Shown here piece by piece: positions 1 to 12,349 of a stretch of 64,000 bases of DNA. The stretch's first letter is position 1, and the number at the start of each line of letters is the position of its first letter. Both the position numbers and the translations under genes were made by a program. Below the pieces are notes generated by a model that was not told where the DNA came from, did no database searches, and saw only the letters and a program-made list of their open reading frames with translations. The stretch spans positions 2,000,631-2,064,630 of the forward strand of contig MZZL01000408.1 in NCBI GenBank assembly GCA_002749535.1. Reading direction: 5' to 3'. The DNA is from Apophysomyces variabilis. Lineage: Eukaryota; Mucoromycota; Mucoromycetes; Mucorales; Mucoraceae.

Positions 1-92
1 GAGCTTTATCACCAGATTCTTCAATGGGCAAGACAACAGTGCTATACACTCCTCGGACGTAATTCATGCTTAGAATCTGAGCAAGACTACCG
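1..92 (-). other. Possible exon of a gene running off the left edge
   Basis: On the minus strand, after an acceptor-like GGTAG near 93, the frame reads an open protein-like stretch (LAQILSMNYVRG, then VYSTVVLPIEESGDKA) to the window edge. I do not recognise the family. Upstream on the same strand there are other splice-like signals (GCAG, ACAG), but I could not chain them into a reading frame. It may be coding or chance. Confidence 0.2.
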
Positions 93-1126
93 TAACATGT
101 AGGAAAAAAGATATAGACCAGATCGAATTTTCAAATGAGCAAGTGTTCAGCTGCCGATTGCAGTGAAGAACTGTAAAATAAGAGTAAAGAGATCCTGGTC
201 TTTGCTCAAATTAAAGGACGAAAATATATCCGAGAAGGTCAGGAAGTGACCTGAAGCGTGTGTTATATTAAACTAAGCAAGGATTGACGTGGCGAATGCG
301 AGCGATTCTACTATTACAGGCAGCTGGCCGATAAGAAAGTTCACATGCATGCATCCACTAAATACAAGTGATCTTGGATGTCAAGTAAGGAACCATTTCC
401 ACATTGAATATATTCGTAGCGGACACTTGGTTTAGTGTATACTTGCGGTCTTCTGAGCATGCCCTGTTTAGAATAGATCGCTAAGCATAAGAGACATGCC
501 TGCAACTACAGTCGTGAGATATGGAGCAGCGTTTGTGGTCACGTACTGTACAGCGTCACACCAACTATGCCTGCAACGGGAAAAACAAAGAGTAAGGCTA
601 CACAAAAACCCTGGATTAGATTAAGTGGCTGGAAAACAATTGCAAAAATGCCAACACTACATTCTACACCTACAATTTCTTTGCCTTAAGCCATATCAAC
701 TCACTTCATGGCTCAGTCAGAAGAAGTCATGCTCCTGTACGTGTTTCAAGGGTTTTGATCGGTATAATTTGCTTTTGCAAAAACCTTTTTCTTTTTGCTC
801 TGATTTACCACTTCTTTAGGTATGTGGATCGGTCAGTTGGCAGCAATCTGCAGTCATCGCAAGAATAATCTAGTCGCACTTGCATATATCTACAAAGCGG
901 TTCAATAAACCCATAATCATATAAGCATTGGATGCAATCGTTAAAAGAATATTGCTAAACCATACAGAATTTGGATAATAGTTACGTATTATTCATAAGC
1001 ATACTATAGTTTTGTTAAGTCTTATTCGAAACGAGGAGTAGCATTTTGCCAATTACTAGAATGAGGCAATAGATGGGCTACGATATGTTTATCAAGTACA
1101 GTCCTCGTACATGGCGGGAATGGTTT
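93..1126. other. Intergenic, nothing recognised
   Basis: No long frame, RNA gene or recognisable repeat was seen. This is the 3' flank of the phospholipase B-like gene. Confidence 0.5.
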
Positions 1127-2813
1127 CTACGAGATAGCAATCCTGTCTGAGCTTGTGGGGCAATAGATCTGCCAACAGATTTTAAATTTTGAGTTTATGA
1201 GGTACATCATGTCCTTACGGCTTGTTCCGGGCTGTAAATGAATGATTTTGGCTTGTAGGATGAAGGAGTAAAAAGATTGTTCCACACGAGCTACCAAAAA
1301 GTAGATCTTTCAGTTTCATGTCTATAAATTAACCAAATCAAATGATCGAAGAACATACCTTTGCTATCCACTCATGTGCCTTAAGACTCGGATGAAAACA
1401 GTCCATGTTACTGTGTGTGCAAAATAACAAACAAACATCAGTTTGCTTTTTATTTGTCCTTTCTTTGTCTGCTTTGTTTTTACGTACCTGAGCATATCAA
1501 TAGGAAAAGAAGCAATATCGATGTTCATGGGTTGATATATCACGCCAAAACTAGCGCCTTTAGTTGGCTTGTATTTTTCTGCAATTGACCGCAGTTGAAG
1601 ATTGTAGCCTTAACAGCCAGTGAGCTATTTCTTTGTCATTTTAAAAGTCGTTTGAATCATTACCATCCGAATGGTTATTCATGATCTCCCATTTGCTAGG
1701 TATATTGCACCTGCATTCTTTAAAGTTTCGTATTGTAGAAGTATCATTCCTCCTTGCTCGACAGTATTCTTGATTAGCGGCGGATAACGGGAATATCGGA
1801 GATATCCTAAAGGTCCCCACTAGAAAACCAAGGTCAACCACTGTCAATGAGAATGAAAGAACAGAGATACAACTTACGCAAGTTGACGAGGGTGCGTGGG
1901 ATTTCTCGCTGTATTCGTTCAATGGCTGCCTCAACGTACGCACCATATTTTTCAACCGTGACATCGTCCTTATCTGGACCACATGCCTTGCACTGGTCAT
2001 TGCCTGCGATCCATATTAACAATTGCATTCAGTATTCGTACTGTTCTTTCTTTAGCATTAGACTTACTTCCGATATTGATAGTAAACAGTTTCCAGTCAT
2101 TGTTGAAGTCGATTCCCTTAATTGTTTTCATACCTAACACGATGTTATCGAATTTACTTTGAATATTAGCTCGCTTCTAAAGCCGGTAGCTACATACGTG
2201 GAATAAGATAGTCTAGTTCATGATCGAGATTCATTGCAATAGCTCCGCTCTGTGCTCCATTGAGCTGATCTTGTTGGGATCGGTCTGAAGTGATAGATGA
2301 GCTTAACAGCCTATACCTTTGGCAACAAGCTACTTTGGCCCGAACTTACATTGAAACGGCAAGCATAGCCTATCCTGACAGTATTCCATGATATGGTGCC
2401 CCAAAGAACCACCTTTAACATCCGGATTATAATGCTTGATGAATTGAGCCACTGTCACAGCACCAGGATCGTCACCCATTGTATGACTTGTGCCACGATA
2501 TTCTGTGATGGCGGAAAGGTTAAAAATGCCTGTCCCGTCAGGATCCACCCCCATCATAGCAAGACCAGCCATGACACTAAAGAGAAGACAAAAAGTTAAT
2601 AATACGTAACAATTGATCAAAGCATATATACTACAAAAGTACGTACCTGTCACCCATAGCAGAGATAATCTTAATATCGTCGATTCGAAGATCGGTTATA
2701 TCTGCAACAGACTCTGTACGTAAGCTCAGTTTAGGACAGTCCTTAATGGTGGTGACATTGACCGCTAAGGTACTTGAAAACAAGCCAAGTAACATCAAAC
2801 ATCGATATAACAT
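1127..2813 (-). CDS. Secreted phospholipase B-like SGNH/GDSL esterase
   Basis: The gene is read from about nine exons on the minus strand. The first exon (2813-2647) gives a signal peptide (MLYRCLMLLGLFSSTLA) and ends within the nucleophile block; splicing restores IISAMGDSVMAGLAMMG, with catalytic Ser. Later exons give YRG, NGAQSGAIAMNLDHELDYL, a block III motif GSNDQCKACG (oxyanion Asn), and finally NMDCFHPSLKAHEWIAK with the Asp-x-x-His catalytic pair, then LVWNNLF and a short tail CPTSSDR. This order matches the animal/fungal PLB1-type lipase family (Ser-Asp-His, secreted or membrane-associated, acting on phospholipid or lysophospholipid acyl esters). All catalytic blocks are present, so I read it as intact. 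The C-terminus has no hydrophobic anchor. Exact borders of the exon after VDLGFLVGTF are the least certain. The substrate is inferred from family only. Confidence 0.85.
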
Positions 2814-2876
2814 ATTCTCAAATCGATGCGTTTAATGACTTTGATTTTGATGTTAGGGCATGAATTGATCTTCTCC

Positions 2877-2884
2877 CCTTTTAT
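2877..2884 (-). promoter_or_regulatory. TATA box of the phospholipase B-like gene
   Basis: The minus strand reads TATAAAAG about 65 bases before the ATG at 2813. Position and sequence fit a core promoter with a short 5' UTR. Confidence 0.6.
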
Positions 2885-2889
2885 AGACG

Positions 2890-3850
2890 AGCTCTAACTG
2901 CCTTTGTGTGCGGAGCTTTCTATTTGTTTTGTGCCGAGTCATCCGTGCAGGCGTACTGATATCCAAAGTAAGTTTCTTCTTTTGGTTATATAACGGACGA
3001 TTACAGCAAAGTATCCATAGGCGTTATTCATTAGTAACGAAAACGAAACTCAGTGAACTGTTATCGTTTGTCAAATTTACAGGGCCCGACATGCAAGCAG
3101 CAATTTAAATTTTCTTCTTGTCAAACGATGAAACCAACGAAGATATGGTATCTGAACTTTATCTGCGGTTGTTGTAGACTAATGCCAACCATATAGAAGA
3201 ACTCCGATGCACAAGGACCGTCTGATCCCTCAAACAATATAACTGCAGTAATATCTGTTGAGCTGATTGTGTCACACAATCAGTTGACAGTAATGGCACT
3301 GATGTATTCTCCTTACCGGGAGCAACATTCCCGAATCGGTAAAACGAACATACAGTACGACATGTCATTTCTGCAACTTGCCTTTTTTTTGCTGTGAAAT
3401 GACTGCCGTGGTGTATCCTGACACACGAAACGAGCTTACTGAGCTCATTTGTTAAACCTAGATATTTGGCTAAAAGTCACCCGGATAAACGTATAGATTC
3501 CTAATCGTCACGAAGTCATTCCTTGTCCGTGCCGCAACATAGAGTTGCCTCGCAGGTAATGTATATCTACATGTTACCTTTATTGCTAATATGTCCTTAT
3601 ATTATCGTAAAATCAAGGGTGTCAGACAACTGGTCAAGTGCTGAAATAGTCAATAAATCTATTTTATGCTTCTATAACCTTCATGCCGCTTGCAAGCAGT
3701 TTATTGAATTATCTTAGTACGTGTGGTTTTGGAAACCTTTGAAAAGCAGTTATTCTCCGTGGGTGAGCTATACTTTTAGAGTTTATTCGCACCAGATGAT
3801 CTTGTCATTTTCTGTGTTATTTAACCTTTGCACAGTATAACCAGCCAATA
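2890..3850. other. Intergenic, nothing recognised
   Basis: Only short chance frames are seen. No repeat or RNA gene was recognised. Confidence 0.5.
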
Positions 3851-3851
3851 A

Positions 3852-4850
3852 TCAATAAGATGAAGAGCAAAAGCTAGTCAAGCTATTGGTTGCTGCAAAC
3901 CATTGATGGGGTGACAAGCCATGTATATTCCCGTACATCGATACAACGGGTCGGTGATTGGCATGACATCTGGGCTGTAGCTGCGCAAAATCTTTGCTGT
4001 TGGGAGAGTGCGACATAAAGGCTCCAAACCTGGTCTTACGTCTGCTGTACTTCATATTGTTTTCCCAGAAAACGACAATTGGCGAGAAGATATTCGTTGT
4101 GATAAGACTTGCAAGGGCGGGGTAGACAGCGTTCATAAAGTCGTCTGGTAATGTAAGGAAATTACTGATAGTACCCAACGCCTGACAGAAGGGGAAATTC
4201 TGACAGCCCGGAGCGGATGGCGGGTTAGGAGGCGGATAGGCGTGGGCGAAAAATGGGGCTAAGGTGATAGAGCCTGTACTGACTGTCCCCCCCCCCAAAA
4301 AAAAAGGCGAGCCACTTGAGGATGTGACAATTGCGCACCTGACGTAGCAGGGGTAGAAGATTGCATATACGAGTATCATGCGGTTATAGATTGAGTATAT
4401 ACAGTTTCGATACGATTCCCTTGGATGAGAGCTTTGAGCCAGTATGAGCGAACACAGGAGATTGGATGGAATTGTCAGGCAGCAGCAAGTAGCTGGCCAG
4501 CGAAAAGAAAGCCGATCCAATTAGTTACCAAATGATCAAAGGCCCTACTAACTAAGCCTGCGATGGTAGTAGACTGAGTGGCGGACGTACCAGAGCGAAG
4601 GTTTGGAAACACAAGGATGAGGCAGAAGATGGTGAGCCAAGTAATCTATGACATACGAAGGGGCAGTTGTTAAAACGGGGTATTTAACAAGTGGAATGGG
4701 TCAGCGAAGCTGCAAAGCAAGCTATTGTACTTGTGGATCCAGTAACCCAAGGCGAGGTTGCTAGAAGAGTTTAAAAGGGGTACATATGAAAAGTTAGAGA
4801 CCTGTATACTGTAACAGCACGGCCCATGGCCAAGGTCGTTTTCTAGTTTC
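3852..4850 (-). CDS. Possible multi-exon membrane protein, family unknown
   Basis: A 222-codon open frame (4520-3852, no ATG at its start) is unusually long for this AT-rich sequence. It contains hydrophobic stretches (near ALASLITTNIFSPIVVFW), a proline-rich loop (PPPNPPSAPGC) and a Cys-containing segment (GCQNFPFCQALG). Upstream on the same strand are spliceable segments that look membrane-like: NLALGYWIHKYNSLLCSFAD after a TTCTAG acceptor near 4770, and ITWLTIFCLILVFPNL near 4640, before a GTACGT donor. Together they suggest a polytopic protein, perhaps receptor-like, but I could not join the exons in one frame. A 10-C/9-A homopolymer at about 4287-4305 (plus strand) lies inside the frame and could hide a frameshift. 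Could be a gene or a decayed copy. Confidence 0.35.
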
Positions 4851-5055
4851 GAAGAGCGAATATGTAACTACAGAGGGTGGAGTCGAAAAAGCGCTAGGAT
4901 AGGATGAGTGTCAGGAATGGTAACCGTTTTGAGAGTATCAAAAACGTGAGAATCCTGAGATTTCAGGATCTGTCTTTATATATGAATATCTGTGCACAGA
5001 GAGTATATGTACAAATAAATAAGATTTACTACTTCAAGCCGATCTCTTTTTGCAG

Positions 5056-5600
5056 CTACCGATTCCAATTAGCCTCAGCATGTCTTATCCAACCTTGGCA
5101 ATCGGCTGTGGTAACTGTCTTGCATGCCTCAAGAATGCGTGGCGTGAACATGTCAGATCTGTCGAGCGGATTTCTTCTGATATTCTTCTTAATCTTGGAC
5201 TGGCATTCTTCAATGTGGTTCAAGAAGGGCGAATATGGCAGCGTAATCAAAGGTTTATACCTGCACTTGTTGGGTAGCATCAGCGGCAAAGTGAGAGTGA
5301 TGGATTCTGCAATCATTCATCACAATAACATATTCTTCATACCATATTTATCCAAGATGCCCACCACCGACTCCATAAGCTCGACAACATGATAACCTGC
5401 AGTGCCTTTCTTAAGTTTTACTGGTTTTGCATCGGTTTGATTACCAGTTTTTCGCTTCTTGGAAGGAGCCGGCTCAGGAAACTGCTCAATTTTGACTACA
5501 TCACTCTTCTTTAATGGCACCGCGTTCGAGAAGCAGAACCGTCCCGAATGGAGATATATAGTCTTTTAACTTGAAATGAGACGATTTGATTGTTTATAGG
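5056..5600 (-). mobile_element. Decayed Tc1/mariner-type DDE transposase (copy 1)
   Basis: Minus-strand frames carry, in order, KPVKLKKGTAGYHVVELMES, a second-Asp block VIVMNDCRIHHSHF, YKPLITLPYSPFLNHIEE, then NIRRNPLDRSDMFTPRI and TADCQGWIRHAE. These are the C-terminal half of a fungal IS630/Tc1/mariner (DDE_3) transposase. The copy is broken: frame changes near 5290-5350 and 5270, stops between blocks, and the usual VMDN is altered to VMND, moving the catalytic Asp. The N-terminal DNA-binding part was not found next to it. Terminal repeats were not recognised. Confidence 0.8.
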
Positions 5601-5739
5601 ACGGTTTAAATTTTTTGGGGGAAGAACTGATGAGTGATATTAGACATGGTGATATTTTATTCGAAACAAATGGACTTTTTTTAGACGAAGTGAATAAACT
5701 TTTGAGGCTGCTAACATTAGGCTATTTAATCCAATTTTT

Positions 5740-6020
5740 ATTCCTGTAGGACTCAGGATGCCTGATCTGCGTCTCAGAGCATCTGCTCTATGTAACAAGT
5801 TTCTCTTAACATTCTTATTGACATTACACTAGTGTTGCTTTGTAGGGTTCACAAAAGGCAAATCAAGCAGCATAAATAAAGACTTGAATCCTCGGTTGTT
5901 TATGTCATCCACAACGAAGCGGGTGTGATGGATTTTGCACTTGTCCACGATAATGAAAGATCCCTTGTTATTGTATTTGTCACAGATTCAGCATAAGTAT
6001 CGTACGAAACATAGCTTCGA
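5740..6020 (-). mobile_element. Decayed Tc1/mariner-type transposase (copy 2)
   Basis: A second fragment on the same strand reads CDKYNNKGSFIIVDKCKIHH, then TRFVVDDINNRGFKSLFM and, after frame decay, KNVKRNLLHRADALRR. This is the same domain region as the neighbouring copy (second Asp block to the C-terminal helix), so it is a separate insertion and not a continuation. VMDN is replaced by IVDKC. It is clearly inactive. Confidence 0.75.
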
Positions 6021-6339
6021 CAAAGGAAAGCCAATCTACCAACCTAACAAAATGCATGAATTGGTAATCTAGTCAATCGTGTCTCGAGCATAAAGAACAA
6101 GCTTCTCTTTCGAACCAGATGAAGGATCTTTCGCGGCTTTTATTATTTTTTCAACCTGGGGATTCCATTTGATTACACAACTCTAGGAGCACAGCGCGCG
6201 TTTGATTCTGTTTAAAACACTCGTCATCCGTCTTTTCGTTGGCTACGTGGTATAGTAATCTTATTATGCCATCCCCTCGTTGTCTCAAACCTAGAGGTGA
6301 TCGTTTTCGTTGCGTAAAACAGACTCCAAGTGCAATGGC

Positions 6340-7130
6340 TATGTTGCACGGTCAGAGATTGCATCAGATGATAACAGTAAGCATTTCGGTGCACACAGAT
6401 CGCACAACATCTCTCTCATAAATGGAAAAGCTTCGCTGGTTTTGAACTTTGCATCCAAGTCCTTTTCATTTAGACGATCAACGCATATGATAATCAGGAT
6501 AGGTGCTTTTTTGTGGACTTTTTTTGCTGATAGACAGCATCCCATCGCCCGATCCATAAACGTCACTTTAACTGTATGCTGTACTTCTATGAGTATAGGT
6601 GGCTATGTCGTGTGTGTATTAAGTTTTGCATTGGAAGCTCATTTGATAAGACACGACGTGCAGGTGGAGACGCTCTAGATCAGGGTGATACCGCAAGAAA
6701 TCAAAAATATCATCAACGTATGCAAGTACCCCGATAGCTTCAGGTTAGACCTGATGAAGAGAAACGGATTCTGTTGACTTAGGTAGGATACTCTGAAACT
6801 CATCGTCATTCACTATCGTGCAAATCAGCGGTTCAACAGCCAGGTTGAACAAAATGGGAGACAATGGGACTCCCTGTCAAAGTCCTCGTCGTTGGACAAA
6901 AAGTTTCGGTTATGTGGCGGTTAACGTTAATAGAAACGTGAGTCTCAAAGAACAAAGTGGAAATGCAATTAACTACAGCCTCGGGGAAGCCAAAGCAAAG
7001 CGGATTTCGACATAGTTAGGCAGGACGTATACGGTCGTACGTCTCCTCTTGATCGAGCATCAGATCAATGTTAGACGGACTTCTGCAAGGCAGCTTGTTC
7101 CATAATGAACCTCAACCAATCATTTCATTG
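6340..7130 (-). mobile_element. LINE (non-LTR) reverse-transcriptase remnant
   Basis: The minus strand holds, in correct order, the reverse-transcriptase blocks IDLMLDQEETYDRIRP (about 7022-7070), GVPLSPILFNLAVEPLICTI (about 6815-6880) and AYVDDIFDFLRYHPDLERL (about 6670-6726), followed by a degraded stretch. The polymerase motif is YVDD where YADD is usual for this group. Stops and frame changes separate the blocks, and no endonuclease domain or poly-A tail was recognised, so this is a dead fragment of an L1/Tad-like element. Confidence 0.75.
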
Positions 7131-7247
7131 ACGTCATGGGGGTGCAATTAAGCGTGTACCCCCTCAACAAACAAAAAAAAGCCGTTCTCGAGTGTTATCT
7201 TTTGCCGCTGTAAAACTCCCCACTCTTTTTTTTTTCTTTCACACGTA

Positions 7248-8346
7248 ATGGCATCCAGAATCTTGGGAAGCGCATTGCTGCGTGCATCTCGTCCACAAAT
7301 GGCAGTGGCTGCTGGTAAAGAGAAAACAGAAAGAAACCCCCTTGTACTCTCGCATTCGGGTGTGGACTACTTTTCCTCACCCCGCGTGTTGAGTCTTACT
7401 TCGTCCTTCGAAAGACTGGATAACTAAAAGAGAGATATGTATATCACTTTTAACATTTAGCCAAACCTGTTATGCGCTCCACGGCTGCCCGTCTTCTTTC
7501 TACTAGTACCGTTAGACACCAAGGTAAAAAAAAATTACCGCCCTTCCCCCATTTAGATCGTGCGAAAGAAAGCCATTCGTTAACCGGATTATGACCAGCC
7601 TCTGTACGCGACCGTGCCGATCCTAACTTCAAGTCGGGCAATGATGCGCTTCACGAATACGGACAGTACCTTATTTCCGCCATGCCAAAGTATATTCAAC
7701 AGTTCAGCGTTTACAAGAATGAATTGACGCTCTATATTCCACCCAACGCTGTGGAACCTGTTATGACCTTTTTGCGCGATCATACCAACACGCAGTTTAA
7801 GTCAATGCAGGATATTACCGGTGTTGATTATCCTTCTCGTAAAAACCGATTTGAAGTTGTCTACAACTTGTTGAGTTTCCATTACAACGCACGTATTCGT
7901 GTCAAGACCTACGCAAGTGAAACGTCGCCTGTGCCTTCGACTGTGCCCTTGTTCAGTGCTTCCAACTGGCAGGAACGTGAGGTGTATGATATGTTTGGTG
8001 TTTTCTTCACTGGCCATCCTGATCTTCGCCGTATTTTGACTGATTACGGTTTCGAGGGTCACCCCTTGCGTAAGGATTTCCCTCTCACGGGTTATGTGGA
8101 AGTGCGCTATGACGAGGAAAAGAAGCGCGTGGTGTCTGAACCTGTTGAATTGGCTCAGGCCTTCAGAAACTTTGAGGGTGCTCTTTCTCCCTGGGAAGGT
8201 GTCGGTAAGTGGTCAGGGTGTTAAGAAGGGAAAAAAAAAGGAGAATGGTGATGAAAAAAAGATTTATGATGAACTAAAAAAATGATGTTAAAGGACCTGG
8301 CCGTGATGACAAGCCCGTGAAGAAGATCGAGGAAGAAAAGAAATAG
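7248..8346 (+). CDS. NADH:ubiquinone oxidoreductase 30 kDa subunit (complex I, NDUFS3/NuoC type)
   Basis: This is a core subunit of the peripheral arm of mitochondrial complex I. Four exons are joined: 7248-7314, 7461-7523, 7599-8204, 8294-8346; all junctions keep frame. The N-terminus ([20 protein letters not shown] and [11 protein letters not shown]) is Arg/Ser/Ala-rich, a mitochondrial presequence. The body contains the family signatures [38 protein letters not shown] and [20 protein letters not shown], which is the complex I 30 kDa signature. The protein is about 262 residues, usual for the precursor. The short last exon (ending [13 protein letters not shown]) is a charged tail. The 8294 acceptor is AAG, slightly unusual. 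Confidence 0.93.
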
Positions 8347-10436
8347 ACTACTGCAAATAAAAAGAAAGAGAGTTTTTGACATCTGTACTTCGCGTCAACG
8401 ATGAAGTAGGCTCGTGGTAATAGGTTATTGTTGTTTAGGGGGAAAAGTTTTGAGAGAGACAAGGGCGTGTAAGAGAAGGGATGGGTGCTGCTAGGACATA
8501 AAAGATATCATTGTTCTATGGGGGAGAGGATTTCAGTTGGAATAGACAACAGTGCGGTCGTGTGCATGTTTCGTTTGCTATTTATGGTAGGCCAAGATCC
8601 TGTCGATGCAGGGTTGCTATAGCGTAAGGTAGTGTTCCGTTCCATCAAAAGAGTGCATCGGTATCTACTCGATTTGTGCAGAAAAAGGGGAGGACAGGGA
8701 AGGGAGGATTCAGTATAAGATTCCTTTTTTTTTGCTTTGTAGTCGAAGAGTACAATGATATTCAGTCAGATCAAGCTTCCAATTGTTGTAAGAGATTGGG
8801 TTCACGTATTGTGAATATGGCGAAGGAAAAGGTCCATTTCTGTTATACTGATCGGCTTCCTGTCCGATAAACCTTATCTCCAAGGCATCATGCATATCAC
8901 ATAAAATGAAGTAAGAATGGCTATTCTCGATTTGGGCCTTAGCATGCATACAATAGACTCGTTATAATACTCCTGCCAATGAACTCCTTCTGTGTCCCGA
9001 GTGGGGAACAGATTGATATTGGTTGATATCTCGGCTCAACCAATAGACATTTAATCATTGTTTGCATGAATCCCGGTCATCGGTCGATTCAAGGCTTTCT
9101 CTAAAGGAGCGGAGTAGTACTGCTAATCTATGGTGCTGATACTTTGATACCTTGAAAGAAGAGTAGCTTCCTGAAACAATTGCATCACTGATCTGTGGAA
9201 GCCTTGTCGCTTACCTTGACCTGAGGAGGACTTTTGTTTGGGAAAAAAAAAGGAAAAAAAAGAGAGAGATAGATAAGCTGGGTTAAATGATCAGTAACAA
9301 CACAGTATACAACTAAGACAGCGACGCAATAGTTGACGGAGTTTTGTGAATGTGTGTGACATAAAAATGAGATTTTGTCCCATGTGCAGTACATCTATGT
9401 CCAGATACATAAAATAACGACTTACTTGCCTTGTGTACATATGTATATGTGTATGACCTAGTACTGATGGCATAGGTACTGAATAGAAGCTTCCAGACAA
9501 AACGAATCATGGGGACTGGATGGCAGAGGGGCAAACGAAGACTAGGTGGGATTTTATATACAGAGTATTCATAGTTGAGAGTATTTTGATATACCGTTAA
9601 TATAAAAGTAGAAAGACAGTTACAGTAGATAACAAGCCTTCTTCGTATCGCATTCATTTTACTGAACAAGAGCACAGATCACGTATTTTATGTTATCTTT
9701 TTTCCGTTGAGGCAAACTGGGAAGCTGACTTTTTAAGAGGTGAACAAGAATTCATTGTCAGACAAGGACGCGTATGATGAGGGAATAACAAGACAATGCG
9801 GTTCGGATTGTGAGTCAGGGCACGACATTCATTCACGCCCGATTAGATTACGGGGGGATGTATTTGCAGTATACCTTAAGTCATCCGAGTGAATAAGCGA
9901 TGAAAAAAAGGAAGGAAAAGGAAAAGGTTCCCGAGCCAGCAGAATCATAACTGCACGATGATATCACTTGTTGTTCTCAGGCTCCAAAATTGGGAGATCC
10001 AAAGCACTCTTTTCTTTTTTTTTTTGTCAATCTTCTTTTCGCACTGTAATCAATAAGAAGAGGAAGGGCAGACCATTCATCACGCGAAGATGCAGCATCA
10101 GGAGGTGTAAAAAAATGTCAATATATAAATTCTGTGCATCGCGTCACCCCTCTCTCTCTCAGTCCTTTTTTCCTTTGCAGTTGGACAGAACTTTATGCAT
10201 GTCTATATTACGCGCAGCGACTTGGAAAAAAAGGAAAAAAAAAAGTGGAATGGAAACAAGTCAAAAAGGGAAAAAATAAGAAAGAAAGATAGAAAGATGG
10301 AAACTATACATATTTTATTGTACACAAATACAGAAACACAATGCCTGAAAAAGCAAATAAAAAAAAGGGAAATAAAAAGAAAAAGATACAGCGGGAGAGT
10401 GTGAGAGAGAGTGTGCGTGTGTGAGAGAGGCAGCGA
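8347..10436. other. Intergenic, simple-sequence rich
   Basis: Between the convergent complex I and homeobox genes there are A-rich and GA-rich runs (9241-9265, 10225-10290, 10360-10430). Overlapping short minus-strand frames at 9185-9675 look like chance. No gene was supported. Confidence 0.5.
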
Positions 10437-12077
10437 TTAGGTGAAGAAAGTAGTGGATGGTTCATTAAAGGCAGATTCGGAAGGAGTATTATTCCAGTAC
10501 ATTGGTACGGATGCAGGATTCATATAAGCTGCAGCGGCCATCATGGGGTCCGGTTGCATCATGGGCGGTTCTATAAATCGTACAAGTCTCCTGGTTTCCT
10601 CGTGTGTATTCATCAAATCAAGTAGCTCTTGCTTCATATGATGTGATAGACCTTTTAGGGAGTGCCTGAAGAATCTGGACGCTTGTTTCCCTTCAGTAAA
10701 ATCACTGCATTGAACCCAACCTTTTGTGTCATTATTCATGTAGAATAATGGAGGTTCGCTCATATCAAAATGAACATCAGCCATCATGTCTGCCTCGTTA
10801 GCCACGCACTCAATGCTGACCACGGCATTCAACTGGATTTCCATTTTAAATTGACATCCGTTGTCCGCAATATGCCATACAAACACCCGTTGATCTGGTC
10901 TGTAGACGCACAGTAAGTCATTCGAACGGAGCTTCAGTCGATGCCAGGTTCCTATGGTCAATGTCGTTGCCGTCAGACTGGATTCATTGGGCGAGGACAC
11001 AAGGTTGGATGAATGGGTAGTAGTTAATGACGGATCAATCGTAGTAACAGGAACGCTTAGAGCGCGTGAAGTGGGCTCTTCCTCGAATTTCTCCGGTGCT
11101 ATTGCGCCAGGATTACACACAGATTGAGCGCGTTGGCCGACATCTAGAGAAAGAAGCAAAAAAAAAAAAAAAGAATCAGTTTGGTCTGAGCCTCACGGGA
11201 AAAAACACTTAAATTGTGTTGTTCTTTTCTTTTTCTTTTTACCTGGTGAAGACCATGCTTCTGTGACCTGTGTGGTTTCGGCGTTGGATTTTGGTGGGGT
11301 TTGTGCGGGTGTATTTGGAGTAGCTGTGGTTGTGGTTGCCAACATCACGGTAGGACCGGCATCAGGTACAGGTACAAGTGTCGGCACAGCTGAGTTAGAG
11401 GCGGGAGAGTAGCCGTTTGTTTGGAAGTCATGTTGTGGACTCGGAGAAGGTGACATTTGTCCGTAGAGAAAAGGTGGGAAGCTTACCAGCGATTGTTGGG
11501 ACAGACCAGCATAGTCCGCGATAGATGGTTCGCTTCCGCATGCTTGCGGTGGCATACTCTGGCGGGAGATAGGTGGAACAGGGGGCGGCCAAAAGCCCGG
11601 AGGTGGTGGAGGTGCGTAATAAGAAGGGGGTGGAGGTGTGTTTTGATAAGTGGAGACGGTGTCAACACTTTGAGCGCGTGGGATAGCCATGCGATGATGC
11701 TGTGGGTGATGATAGTAGGGAGGATAGGCTGGATGTCGGACACCGTACTGCTGTTGATGATAGTGATACAGCTGAGCTCGTATAGATGCTTGCTGCATTT
11801 GCATCTGTGCGCGTTTTTGCAGCAACTTTGTTTTTGCTCTTCGGTTTTGAAACCAGATCTGGATAGATCGTTCACTCATTTGCAATCGTTCTGCTAGCTG
11901 TTTTCGAAGTTTGCTATTAGGACTGACATTCATTGCAAAAGTCTCTTCGAGTACGGCAAGTTGTTCCGGTGTGGCTCTCGTTCTTTTACGAACGGGTGGA
12001 TTCTGTTCCTCTTTGCTTGCATCTTTGATCGTATCTTCCTGTGATGGAATTTTACCGTCGAGTGAATTCTGTGACAT
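10437..12077 (-). CDS. Homeodomain transcription factor, Phx1-like
   Basis: Two exons (12077-11243 and 11143-10437) encode 513 residues; the join reads SSPDVGQR. Residues about 29-90 form a complete homeodomain (RKRTRATPEQLAVLEETFAM to IQIWFQNRRAKTKLLQKR), with the WFQNRRAK recognition helix intact. A His/Pro/Tyr-rich and polyproline middle region follows, then a conserved C-terminal globular block around GTWHRLKLRSNDLLCVYRPD and FVWHIADNGCQFKMEI. That second block is known from fungal homeodomain proteins of the Phx1 group, which regulate growth and stress responses. The A-tract at 11160-11173 lies in the intron. It is a nuclear DNA-binding protein; targets are unknown. Confidence 0.88.
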
Positions 12078-12192
12078 GATTTCTTTTTTTTGTTTGTGTA
12101 TATGTGAAGCCGACAGGAGAAGGAAGAGTCAAAGACAGAGAGAGCGAAAGAGGAAGAAAAAGAAAGAATAGAACAGAGAGCGAGAATAAGAT

Positions 12193-12205
12193 GGCTTTAT
12201 ATAAA
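12193..12205 (-). promoter_or_regulatory. TATA-like box of the homeobox gene
   Basis: The minus strand reads TATATTTATATAAAG about 115-130 bases before the ATG at 12077. Between it and the ATG lies a purine-rich (CT-rich on the coding strand) leader, typical of strong fungal promoters. Confidence 0.45.
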
Positions 12206-12349
12206 TATAGCAACGGAGCGGAAAAGAAAAAAAAAGGGGGAAAGCACGAGCCTTTTGAGACGGGCCACAGTTAAGTAAGAAAAGAAGGCACTAAAGCACG
12301 GCTGAAAAAAGAAAGTGTATGAGATAAGTAACAAGAAAGGAAGAAAGAG

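Noticed and set aside
9185..9675. Overlapping minus-strand frames of 69-120 codons
   Set aside because: They overlap each other in different frames and have no family signs or splice structure.
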